From Flavobacteriales bacterium (GTDB taxonomy: Bacteria > Bacteroidota > Bacteroidia > Flavobacteriales_D > Parvicellaceae): DNA of 6,553 bases. This document shows, piece by piece, positions 1 to 5,651 of this stretch. The DNA is taken from assembly GCA_027047735.1 (NCBI GenBank), contig JALTUD010000257.1, positions 1 through 6,553 of the forward strand, given 5' to 3'. The notes below the pieces were generated by a model, which did not search any database, was not told the origin of the DNA, and saw only the letters and a program-made list of their open reading frames with translations. The stretch's first letter is position 1. The number at the start of each line of letters is the position of its first letter. The translations under genes and the position numbers were made by a program.

Positions 1-66
1 CCCTCATTCACAAAACAAACGTTCCGCTTTAGCGGTATGTTTATTTTGTGAATGAGGGGAACGCCC
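1..66 (-). repeat. Hairpin repeat element, first module (cut by window edge)
   Basis: A perfect 15-bp inverted repeat pairs CCCTCATTCACAAAA (1-15) with TTTTGTGAATGAGGG (44-58). Inside it, CCGC/GCGG pairs around a 4-nt loop. A GGAACGCCC tail reaches position 66, five bases before the stop codon of the neighbouring gene. Read on the minus strand, these 66 nt align without gaps to 1502-1567 (51 of 66 identical by my count), so the two are members of one repeat family in opposite orientation. The window starts exactly at the outer end of the stem, so any second module like that at 1568-1640 would lie outside. At the RNA level it could end or stabilise the minus-strand transcript, but no U-tract is visible. 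The repeat is seen directly; its function is inference. Confidence 0.8.
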
Positions 67-71
67 AAAAT

Positions 72-521
72 CTAATTATTACTTACTTCCTCCGGCTCAA
101 TAAATCCGATTAGGACGGAAACACACCCCTGAAACTCGAGTGAATGTGTTGTTTTTTCTCCGTGTACAATAACCTGCAAAATTAGCTTTTGGGTAGAGGG
201 TACTTGAAAATCAAAAATCTGCTCCTCGCCTTTTTTACTTTTATAAACTACATTTCGGTCAGCATCCAATAACACAAAAGTTACATCTCCTAATTGTTCT
301 TCGTTGCAAACAAACAAGCGGTATTTTTGACCACTGTAAAAACTCAAAACCAACTCCGCTGTATCTCCTCTCGCCAGTATCGCTGCGTTTAGCTGTCCGT
401 TGAATTTATAATCATCTAATTGTGCTATACAATGTTTTTTTGTAAAATGCTTACATTGAGCAGTACCGAGCAGTGGTAAAAGCAAAGCGATTACAAAAAT
501 TATTTTTACTATTTTATTCAT
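72..521 (-). CDS. Small secreted protein of unknown function
   Basis: This gene encodes 149 residues. An N-terminal signal peptide (Lys3 and Lys6, a hydrophobic run at about 7-18, then GTAQ) probably ends after Gln22, a common type I signal peptide ending in Flavobacteriia. Cys23 follows at once, but TAQC is a poor lipobox, so I favour a soluble periplasmic or secreted protein over a lipoprotein. The mature part alternates short hydrophobic strands with charged turns (for example ELVLSFYSG, YRLFVCNEE, VTFVLLDADRNVV, LILQVIVHG) and ends near GCVSVLIGF, which suggests a small beta-sandwich. I know similar uncharacterised Bacteroidota proteins but no function. It starts with ATG 31 nt after the stop of the lipoprotein gene upstream and has no convincing promoter of its own, so co-transcription is likely. 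A hairpin repeat lies five bases beyond its TAG stop. Confidence 0.85.
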   Translation of the reverse strand: MNKIVKIIFVIALLLPLLGTAQCKHFTKKHCIAQLDDYKFNGQLNAAILARGDTAELVLSFYSGQKYRLFVCNEEQLGDVTFVLLDADRNVVYKSKKGEEQIFDFQVPSTQKLILQVIVHGEKTTHSLEFQGCVSVLIGFIEPEEVSNN

Positions 522-552
522 ACCTTATTATATATAGATAAAACCATAGTAA

Positions 553-1422
553 TTAACTTACGATTTCTATTCTTATTTCTTCTACTTTATCGATAATTTC
601 ATTTAGCAATTCGTCCGACATTTGTAGCTTTATTTTCTGACCTATCATTCCAGGTTCTGTATTCGGCTCTTTTACTTCTTTTATTTGGTCGAATAATTCT
701 TTTAATTCTTCTAAATACCCCATTACCTCATCAAGTCCAGCTTTATTCTGATACGTTTTAACAAGACCAATTAAATTATCTAACGAATATTTTTGTTCTG
801 CAATTCGTTGTTTCAACTCTTCATTATCCGGACTCATACGCACCAACTGAGTAGCCAAATACAATGACTCAATCCAACCTCCGACAATCACTAATGCAGA
901 AATATTATCTCTCCCTTGTTCTTTTAAGTAAGCATCCAATTCCCAAAAGGTCTCGTTGACGATAACCTGCATAGAATCTCGATTATCAATATTGTCTTGT
1001 ATTCTATTTTTTACATCCTCATTAAAAACTTGTTCAACCCCCAATTTCCGTCCAAGTTTACTAACACAACTTAGATAAAAAGAGGTTTCGGTTGATTTAT
1101 TAAACACTGAAGCATAAGTTAAATCAGCTCCATAAACTCCCATATTGAGACCTCTCTTCGACAAACTTTCATAATCATCTGCCTTCATCGGGTCATTCGG
1201 GAAATCAAACACATATTTAGCTCCTGCTCTTTGCAATATACTTACCGTTTCTGTTGGCGAAGGTATATTATATACAATTTTCTCAATTCGTTCAGTTCTC
1301 CCCCCTCCATCATCTTCCTTCTGAACCTCGCTTTCTTCAACACCTTTCAATATTTCATCTTCTGCATTCTCGCAACCAATTATAGCAAAAACAAGTAATA
1401 CGGGTACAATTATTCGTCTCAT
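553..1422 (-). CDS. Helical lipoprotein of unknown function
   Basis: This gene encodes 289 residues from the ATG at 1422. The N-terminus (MRR, hydrophobic segment, FAIIGC) is a lipoprotein signal with the lipid-carrying Cys at residue 17. ENAEDE follows; acidic stretches after +1 Cys act as surface-export signals in some Flavobacteriia lipoproteins, so a cell-surface location is possible but unproven. Residues about 18-50 are an acidic, Gly-containing linker. The rest is mostly helical, with a recognisable core (NMGVYGADLTYASVFN, then TFWELDAYLKEQGRDN and VGGWIESLYLATQL) and a charged, coiled-coil-like C-terminal third. I recall uncharacterised Bacteroidota lipoproteins with this core but no function. 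A longer frame reaches an ATG at 1455, but that codon lies inside the promoter spacer (elements 1443-1450 and 1473-1476) and would bury the signal peptide, so 1422 is chosen. It is the first gene of a pair with the gene at 72-521. Confidence 0.85.
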   Translation of the reverse strand: MRRIIVPVLLVFAIIGCENAEDEILKGVEESEVQKEDDGGGRTERIEKIVYNIPSPTETVSILQRAGAKYVFDFPNDPMKADDYESLSKRGLNMGVYGADLTYASVFNKSTETSFYLSCVSKLGRKLGVEQVFNEDVKNRIQDNIDNRDSMQVIVNETFWELDAYLKEQGRDNISALVIVGGWIESLYLATQLVRMSPDNEELKQRIAEQKYSLDNLIGLVKTYQNKAGLDEVMGYLEELKELFDQIKEVKEPNTEPGMIGQKIKLQMSDELLNEIIDKVEEIRIEIVS

Positions 1423-1442
1423 ATATTCATTACATTTATTGC

Positions 1443-1476
1443 CAAATATAAGCACTTATCCTTAATTAAAGACAAA
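1443..1476 (-). promoter_or_regulatory. Flavobacterial-type promoter of the lipoprotein gene
   Basis: On the minus strand TATATTTG (1450-1443) matches the Bacteroidota -7 consensus TAnnTTTG exactly, and TTTG (1476-1473) lies 22 nt upstream as the -33 element. A-rich tracts on the minus strand (1500-1483) lie just upstream and could act as an UP-like element. Transcription would start near 1437, leaving a leader of about 15 nt before the ATG at 1422. This placement excludes the longer start at 1455. Confidence 0.7.
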
Positions 1477-1501
1477 CTGAGCTTTTTTTTTATCTTTTTT
1501 A

Positions 1502-1640
1502 GGGCGTTCCCCTAATTTACAAAAGACACATATCGCTCTCGCTCAACGTATCTTTTGCAAATTAGGGTCGAGCTATCCACTATATCTTTTGCCCTCCAAA
1601 AGGAGGGAGGGCAAAAGGATGCCGTTCCTATCTCTAACGC
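1502..1640 (+). repeat. Two-hairpin repeat element (complete copy)
   Basis: Module one (1502-1567) starts GGGCGTTCCCC and forms a stem between CCCTAATTTACAAAAGA and TCTTTTGCAAATTAGGG with one mismatch. It aligns to the minus strand of 1-66. Module two has a perfect 12-bp stem, CTTTTGCCCTCC (1586-1597) with GGAGGGCAAAAG (1606-1617), joined to module one by TCGAGCTATCC. The outer ends GCGTT (1504-1508) and AACGC (1636-1640) are complementary and could close a branched structure. From memory, similar GGGCGTT...CTATCC...AAAAGGAT...TAACGC elements are scattered through Bacteroidota genomes, and REP-like spread by a transposase acting in trans is one possible origin; I could not check this. It occupies most of the gene-free stretch between the lipoprotein promoter and the rpsP promoter and overlaps neither. 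Confidence 0.8.
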
Positions 1641-1694
1641 AAATACAATACGCAAAAAAAATCATAATTATTCCCCATAATCAAAATAAAACTT

Positions 1695-1702
1695 TACTTT
1701 TG
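1695..1702 (+). promoter_or_regulatory. Probable -7 element of the rpsP promoter
   Basis: TACTTTTG matches the Bacteroidota -7 consensus TAnnTTTG. No clean TTG is found at the -33 distance; only an AT-rich TTATT around 1668-1672 is there. Transcription would start near 1707-1709 and give a leader of about 68 nt before the rpsP ATG. Confidence 0.55.
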
Positions 1703-1725
1703 CAGTTCGAAAAATTATTTATTCA

Positions 1726-1765
1726 TTTAATTAACGGGATTTCGGATCCTTTTAAAACAATTAAA
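1726..1765 (+). promoter_or_regulatory. Candidate structured leader of rpsP
   Basis: TTTAATT (1726-1732) can pair perfectly with AATTAAA (1759-1765). Inside, GGAT (1737-1740) pairs with ATCC (1746-1749) around TTCGG. The structure ends about ten bases before the rpsP start, where binding of the gene's own product could block translation. Computational surveys have proposed a ribosomal leader upstream of bS16 genes in Flavobacteria; I recall that such a class exists but not its consensus, so membership is unconfirmed. The outer stem is all A-T, which weakens the case. Confidence 0.35.
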
Positions 1766-1775
1766 AAACAACAGA

Positions 1776-2258
1776 ATGGCAACAAAATTAAGATTGCAAA
1801 GACATGGTAAAAAAGGGAAACCATTTTACCACTTGGTAGCTGCTGATGCAAGAGCTAAAAGAGACGGTAAATTCATTGAAAAAATAGGAATTTACAATCC
1901 TAATACCAACCCGGCAACTATCGATATTAAATTTGACAGAGCTTTGGATTGGGTAATGAAAGGGGCACAACCTACCGACACAGTAAAAGCCTTATTATCT
2001 TACACAGGTGTTCTTTATAAAAAACACTTATTAGTAGGTGTAAAAAAAGGAGCATTAACAGAAGAACAAGCTGAAGCAAAATTCCAAGAATGGAAAACTG
2101 AAAAAGACGCAAAAATACAAGCGAAAAGAGATGCAGTAGCTACCGCTAAAAGAGCTACTAAAGACGCTGCCTTTGCAGCTGAAACAGCTCAAAAAGAAGC
2201 AATGGCTAAAGAAATTGCAGCTAAAAATGCACCAGAAGAATCTAAAGAAGAAGAGTAA
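1776..2258 (+). CDS. rpsP: 30S ribosomal protein bS16
   Basis: bS16 is a small-subunit protein that binds 16S rRNA in the 5' domain and helps 30S assembly. The N-terminus (MATKLRLQRHGKKGKPFYHLV, then DARAKRDGKFIEKIG and YNPNT) is the classic S16 signature, and the conserved core ends at about residue 80 with LLSYTGVL. The protein has 160 residues, about twice the length of E. coli S16 (82). The extra C-terminal half is rich in Lys, Ala and Glu, probably helical, and ends in a run of Glu; extended S16 proteins are usual in Bacteroidota. The ATG is unambiguous because the family starts at this Met. The gene is followed within about 25 nt by a strong terminator and appears monocistronic. In many other bacteria rimM and trmD follow rpsP, but neither does here. 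Confidence 0.98.
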   Translation: MATKLRLQRHGKKGKPFYHLVAADARAKRDGKFIEKIGIYNPNTNPATIDIKFDRALDWVMKGAQPTDTVKALLSYTGVLYKKHLLVGVKKGALTEEQAEAKFQEWKTEKDAKIQAKRDAVATAKRATKDAAFAAETAQKEAMAKEIAAKNAPEESKEEE

Positions 2259-2279
2259 TTATCTTACAATACATTCTAC

Positions 2280-2315
2280 AAAAAAAAGACCGAACTAAGT
2301 TCGGTCTTTTTTTTT
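2280..2315. terminator. Bidirectional intrinsic terminator after rpsP
   Basis: GACCGAAC (2288-2295) and GTTCGGTC (2299-2306) form a perfect 8-bp stem with a TAA loop. Eight A residues precede it and nine T residues follow, so it can end transcription on both strands. It lies 21 nt after the rpsP stop. Confidence 0.95.
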
Positions 2316-2340
2316 GCTTTATAACTTTACATATCCCCAT

Positions 2341-2392
2341 AAAAAAAGCCCCTTTTAAAAAGCCGTAGGGGAAACGAGTTTTCAAAAGAGGC
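2341..2392 (-). terminator. Probable minus-strand terminator hairpin
   Basis: Read on the minus strand, GCCTCTTTT (2392-2384) pairs with AAAAGGGGC (2356-2348) with one mismatch and is followed directly by seven T residues (2347-2341). A small GAAA/TTTC hairpin can form inside. An alternative stem pairs the internal CCCCT with AGGGG. It could end read-through from the ceramidase operon some 220 nt past its stop codon, or end a small RNA made from 2393-2570. Confidence 0.55.
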
Positions 2393-2500
2393 GAGATAAA
2401 TAGCAAGGGGTAGCTATTATCTTTTCAGGGGTAATCAGCGGGGTAGTCAATTTAATAAGGGGTAGATTAATAATAGTTGCAAGGGTACTACACCCTTTTT
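2393..2500. other. Gene-free stretch with GGGGTA motifs in hairpin loops; possible small RNA
   Basis: This lies between the convergent 3' ends of rpsP and the ceramidase-like gene and has no credible ORF. GGGGTAG occurs at 2407, 2440 and 2459, GGGGTAA at 2428 and GGGTAC at 2483. The 2407 copy sits in the loop (AAGGGGTA) of a hairpin whose arms GATAAATAGC and GCTATTATC pair over 9 bp with one bulged A. The 2459 copy sits in a similar loop (AAGGGGTAG) between TTAAT and ATTAA. On the other strand the loops would show TACCCCTT. No strong promoter is visible on either strand; TAACTTTA near 2322 (plus) and TTTATTTG near 2545 (minus) are weak -7 candidates. Terminator-like hairpins point outward on both sides, so the direction of transcription, if any, is undecided. 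Confidence 0.35.
2481..2500 (+). terminator. Weak plus-strand terminator-like hairpin
   Basis: AAGGGT (2481-2486) pairs with ACCCTT (2492-2497) around ACTAC, and the T-tract runs to 2500. Its position makes sense only if something is transcribed on the plus strand from the preceding stretch, since rpsP already has a strong terminator. Confidence 0.4.
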
Positions 2501-2574
2501 ATAATCTGTTATATGTTAAATATTTCTTAACTACACCACAAATAAAACCGAAAAAAACCAATAACACAGTACCT

Positions 2575-2610
2575 ATGTTACGAACGACATAAAAATGTAA
2601 ACGAAATGCA
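2575..2610 (+). repeat. 36-bp inverted repeat, left copy
   Basis: This 36-nt sequence (starting ATGTTACGAACGACAT, ending GAAATGCA) is found again in reverse complement at 5647-5682 with only two differences, and identity stops abruptly on both sides. It lies four bases beyond the stop codon of the ceramidase-like gene, so it would be in the 3' untranslated part of that operon's mRNA. Confidence 0.9.
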
Positions 2611-2614
2611 ACTT

Positions 2615-4252
2615 TTAGTCTAATTTTCTTAAATCAAGCTCCTCCTTTGAAAAAAGAGGAGGAAACAAATCAAAATCAATACCGGTAGTTTCTTTAGAGA
2701 AAATTGCATGAACCAATCGTTCGAACTGCGTCTGAAACGCTGCTAATGTCCACTGTCCGAATAAAGTATGTCCACTTTCATATTCTCCTACCTCATACTC
2801 TTCTTTTGTAGTTATATACCCCATATAAGAATTTGCATAGGAAGATACAACTACCTTTTTAACACCGTATTGTTGCGTTAGTTTCAATACAGTTTCCTCT
2901 AACCTAACTCCTGCTATTGTCGTTATTTCTCCGGGCACACCGAGAAGAATCACCTCACCAATTAAAAATAACTGTACAGGTAAAACCGTTGGTACAAGTG
3001 TATTTTCTTCTAATGCTCCCGCTCTAAACTGAAGATTCATTTCAGCTACGGATTTATCAACAAAATTTGGTAATACATCCATTCTGTTTTTTCCTAACAT
3101 TTGTTTTGTACTAGCATTCAGAATTATATCCTTATTCCCTTGCGAATTAACATCAGGTTTATCAACTGGATTCACCATAGAATTTATTCGACTTAACAAA
3201 AAACCACCCATAGCTTGTACCCCTTTACCATCCACTCGTGTCCCCACGAAAAAAGGCACTCCGAAACACGCATCTGAAGTTCGTTGTTTATCTACACCTG
3301 CTGTATATTTTGGAAAAACATCAATAGCTGTAAAATCAGAAAAAAACAATAAAGAGTTAATTTTTTCGGATAGATGCACTCCCTTGCTATTCTCCATTAT
3401 ACCTTTCACAACTTCAAACTGCTTTCGACCATTTCTCAACGCATAGAAATGATCATTTTGAATGCGTACTTTTGCTCTAACAATTTGTTCATTTTTTCCG
3501 TGAAAATGAGGAGAAATATCTCCGGCTTTTCCTTGTGCAAATATATGAACAGTATCAGGGTATTCCTCTTCCAATAATTGGGCGGCGTATCCTTTATTAT
3601 CATATGAAACCGCCGTATTATCATTTCCAATACACGTAGCATGGACTCCCAACCAATTTACACTCCCCAATATCTTATTGTTATCAGATAAAACCTGTAG
3701 AACCCTGACTTTATTATCTATTGCAAAACGAGGATCTTTTACTTTATTCTTTACTTCAGGATTGTTATTATAGGCTTTTAATGAACGATTCCAAGCTATA
3801 TTATCTTTTGGGTTAAACTCTCCTTCCTTTAGGATTAATGTAGCAGGTTCTAATTTATCAAAAGCCTCTAAAACGGACTTGACAATAGCCTCCACATAAG
3901 CTTTTTGAATTTTTGGTCTAAATTTAGGTGTAGAGAAAGAATAAAACGAATATTCAGAAAAGCCACTCGGAGCAGAATGCGTATGTTGAGCGGTTAACAT
4001 TAAATTATGCCTATTGACGGCTGTCCCTTTTAATTTAGCCAATACTTCCCTGTGAATACCTGGTATAATAAAAGCCATCTCAACATTAGAGAACACCAAA
4101 ACTTTACTATTAAGCTTTATCACACAGGAGCGTACATGCAAAGGTGTTGATTGTGATTTTCCTCGATTGTTCCACTTCCCATACCCCATAAAGGCAACAT
4201 TAATATAAGGAAAATGAATAGTTGTTTTTGAAAAACCTACACGTACAGACAT
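2615..4252 (-). CDS. Neutral/alkaline ceramidase-like hydrolase, no signal peptide
   Basis: Neutral ceramidases are zinc amidases that split ceramide into sphingosine and fatty acid. The 545-residue protein shows the motifs of this catalytic domain in order (ATG at 4252 as residue 1): MGYGKWNNRGK near 22-32, AQHTHSAPSG at 88-97 and GVHATC at 202-207 (candidate zinc His), DNKGYAA near 218-224, FAQGKAGDISPHF at 238-250 with Ser247 as the likely nucleophile, GVPGEITTIAG with Glu442, and SYMGYITTKEEYEVGEYESG, whose Tyr residues include the probable last zinc ligand. These assignments are by analogy to the Pseudomonas enzyme. Little follows the catalytic domain, so the Ig-like C-terminal domain seems absent. 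Unlike secreted homologues it has no signal peptide, so it is probably cytoplasmic. A TTG eight codons upstream is possible but less likely: the ATG starts the domain and leaves a 34-nt gap to tadA, like the 33-nt gap before tadA. It may act on another lipid amide. Confidence 0.85.
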   Translation of the reverse strand: MSVRVGFSKTTIHFPYINVAFMGYGKWNNRGKSQSTPLHVRSCVIKLNSKVLVFSNVEMAFIIPGIHREVLAKLKGTAVNRHNLMLTAQHTHSAPSGFSEYSFYSFSTPKFRPKIQKAYVEAIVKSVLEAFDKLEPATLILKEGEFNPKDNIAWNRSLKAYNNNPEVKNKVKDPRFAIDNKVRVLQVLSDNNKILGSVNWLGVHATCIGNDNTAVSYDNKGYAAQLLEEEYPDTVHIFAQGKAGDISPHFHGKNEQIVRAKVRIQNDHFYALRNGRKQFEVVKGIMENSKGVHLSEKINSLLFFSDFTAIDVFPKYTAGVDKQRTSDACFGVPFFVGTRVDGKGVQAMGGFLLSRINSMVNPVDKPDVNSQGNKDIILNASTKQMLGKNRMDVLPNFVDKSVAEMNLQFRAGALEENTLVPTVLPVQLFLIGEVILLGVPGEITTIAGVRLEETVLKLTQQYGVKKVVVSSYANSYMGYITTKEEYEVGEYESGHTLFGQWTLAAFQTQFERLVHAIFSKETTGIDFDLFPPLFSKEELDLRKLD

Positions 4253-4286
4253 ATTGAAAAAAACTTGGTAAAACAAGAAAAAGTAA

Positions 4287-4745
4287 CTACCCCCTCTTTT
4301 GTTTAAAAAATGATTTCATTAAAGAACTACACTCTTCCTCTAAAACTCCGCCTTTAACAATTGTAGTTGGATGTAATACCTTTTCCGACAAACGTAAAAA
4401 ACCGCGTCTTTCATCCGAAGCTCCGTAAACTATCTTACCTACCCTCGTCCAAAATGAAGCTCCCGCACACATTACGCACGGTTCTAAAGTTACGTACAAC
4501 GTACACTTATCAAGATATTTATGACCTAAATATTCAGTAGCTGAAGTAAAAACCTGCATCTCAGCGTGAGCGGTAAAATCTGTTAATTGCTGTGTTAAAT
4601 TATGCCCCTTCGCAATAACTCTCTCATTAAATACCAATACAGCACCCACAGGAACCTCATCTTTTTCAAAAGCTTTATTAGCTTCCTCCAATGCCAACCT
4701 CATATAGAACTCATCACCAACGGGGTTTAACACGTTTATCGACAT
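4287..4745 (-). CDS. tadA: tRNA-specific adenosine deaminase TadA
   Basis: TadA deaminates adenosine 34 to inosine in the anticodon of tRNA-Arg(ACG), allowing one tRNA to read several Arg codons; it is normally essential and acts as a cytoplasmic dimer. The 152-residue protein has the complete zinc deaminase signature: AHAEM with zinc ligand His60 and proton-shuttle Glu62, and PCVMCAGA with Cys90 and Cys93. VPVGAVLV near 31-38 and GASDERRG near 108-115 agree with TadA, and length is typical. Other cytosine/guanine deaminases share the core, but PCVMC and the C-terminal helix favour TadA. The ATG lies 33 nt after the stop of the MORN gene, and the stop (TAG) is 34 nt before the ATG of the ceramidase-like gene, so it is the middle gene of an operon. 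No promoter of its own is seen. Confidence 0.93.
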   Translation of the reverse strand: MSINVLNPVGDEFYMRLALEEANKAFEKDEVPVGAVLVFNERVIAKGHNLTQQLTDFTAHAEMQVFTSATEYLGHKYLDKCTLYVTLEPCVMCAGASFWTRVGKIVYGASDERRGFLRLSEKVLHPTTIVKGGVLEEECSSLMKSFFKQKRG

Positions 4746-4778
4746 CGTAACTAAAGTTCTAATACATTTTATCTATAA

Positions 4779-5651
4779 TTACAAAACCCCATTCCCCACA
4801 TACTTACCGTCTTTATAGACTTCTATCCTCTCAAGCAAACCATATTCGTCATAAATGTAATGTTTACCATCGATTAATTTGCCGTCTTTAAACTCACCAT
4901 CCATCAGAATATCCTTATTGTCGTTATAGGTTTTATGATAGCCATCCACTATTTCTGTTCCTCCCATATTTTTCACACCTTCAACCGCTAATCCCTCACC
5001 TTTAGTTTCTTCTTTTTTCACTTCTACCGGAGGGTTTACTCTCGCTTTTTCTTCACGTTTCAACATTTTACCAGATTCGTCAAAAATCATAATTTCCTTA
5101 ACATCTCCATTAGGATAATAGCGAATTGCCTTCCCGTTTTCTACCCCATTAACGGTAGTAAACTCAAGTTCTACTTGACCATTGTCATAAAAATATTTTA
5201 CAACTCCGGTTGTTTTTCCATTTTCATTGAATTTCTTTTCTTGAGCCAACGTCCCATTTGGATGGTATCTTTTAAAATCCCCCGTATAAATACGCCCTTT
5301 CCAAAATCCTGCTTCCTCTAAGTTTCCGTTCTCATAATAAGTTTTAAAATCACCGTAAGCTCTACCGTTTTTAAAATAAATCTCACTCATTAAATTTCCA
5401 TTCGGAAAATACTTTTTCCATAAACCATATTTTCGATTACTCTTATACCGTCCTTCTTCAACAATATCATTGGGCTTATATCCTTCAAAATTCCGCATAT
5501 GAGCGTAAATAATCCAATAGCCTTCCTTCTTGCCGTCAATCTTTTGATTAATCGTATCATTATCTTGCCCGTAATCTGTATCCACAACAGCCCACACACC
5601 GTTAGTTAGTAACAGCGTAAAAAAGAACATTATAAAAAGTGATTTATGCAT
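4779..5651 (-). CDS. Exported MORN-repeat protein (YwqK-like)
   Basis: This gene encodes 290 residues. A signal peptide (His2-Lys3, a hydrophobic run at 5-16, then NGVWA) probably ends after Ala21, so the protein is periplasmic, outer-membrane-associated or secreted. The body is built of MORN-variant repeats of about 25 residues with the pattern G-x-W/F-K-x-Y-(Y/F)-x-N-G: clear units at about 67-90, 91-115, 116-140, 141-165 and 166-190, a diverged one at 36-66, and one or two more after a charged Lys/Glu linker (197-235), within 236-290. Such repeats form extended beta-hairpin sheets. Databases often label them 'YwqK family antitoxin', but no toxin is nearby and an exported protein does not fit that role. 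It is the first gene of the operon with tadA and the ceramidase-like gene. Its start codon lies inside the 36-bp inverted repeat, and a candidate promoter lies at 5705-5735. Confidence 0.9.
   Translation of the reverse strand: MHKSLFIMFFFTLLLTNGVWAVVDTDYGQDNDTINQKIDGKKEGYWIIYAHMRNFEGYKPNDIVEEGRYKSNRKYGLWKKYFPNGNLMSEIYFKNGRAYGDFKTYYENGNLEEAGFWKGRIYTGDFKRYHPNGTLAQEKKFNENGKTTGVVKYFYDNGQVELEFTTVNGVENGKAIRYYPNGDVKEIMIFDESGKMLKREEKARVNPPVEVKKEETKGEGLAVEGVKNMGGTEIVDGYHKTYNDNKDILMDGEFKDGKLIDGKHYIYDEYGLLERIEVYKDGKYVGNGVL

Noticed and set aside
1483..1500. Phase-variable homopolymer (T-tracts)
   Set aside because: The tracts are intergenic, upstream of the -33 element, and interrupted; they fit an A-tract UP-like element better than a slippage switch.
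1..1640. Insertion sequence or transposon bounded by the two hairpin elements
   Set aside because: Neither gene between them encodes a transposase or recombinase, and no target-site duplication is visible; only non-autonomous repeat status can be supported.
1589..1810. Open frame of 73 codons on the plus strand across the repeat element and into rpsP
   Set aside because: It begins inside the second hairpin module, spans the rpsP promoter and overlaps the rpsP start in another frame; composition is non-protein-like and rich in Lys, Ile and Gln from AT-rich DNA.
1788..1970. 60-codon minus-strand frame inside rpsP
   Set aside because: It is antisense to a certain ribosomal protein gene, with no domain and no promoter.
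2407..2487. CRISPR-like array from the GGGGTA repeats
   Set aside because: The repeats are only 6-7 bp and the spacing is irregular (21, 12, 19 and 24 nt); no cas gene is present.
3374..3642. Two short frames (plus 3374-3577, minus 3436-3642) inside the ceramidase-like gene
   Set aside because: Both lie in other frames of a gene whose motifs are conserved along its length; neither resembles a protein family.
4253..4276. Eight extra N-terminal codons (TTG start) for the ceramidase-like protein
   Set aside because: The start would be TTG, the added residues make neither signal peptide nor domain sequence, and the ATG at 4252 begins just before the conserved domain with a gap matching the other operon gap.
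5390..5599. 69-codon minus-strand frame inside the MORN gene
   Set aside because: It is a shifted frame of the repeat-coding region; the real frame shows clear MORN units throughout.
4779..5651. MORN protein as the antitoxin of a toxin-antitoxin pair
   Set aside because: The YwqK antitoxin label is inherited from repeat similarity; this protein has a signal peptide and its operon partners are a tRNA deaminase and a lipid amidase, not a toxin.
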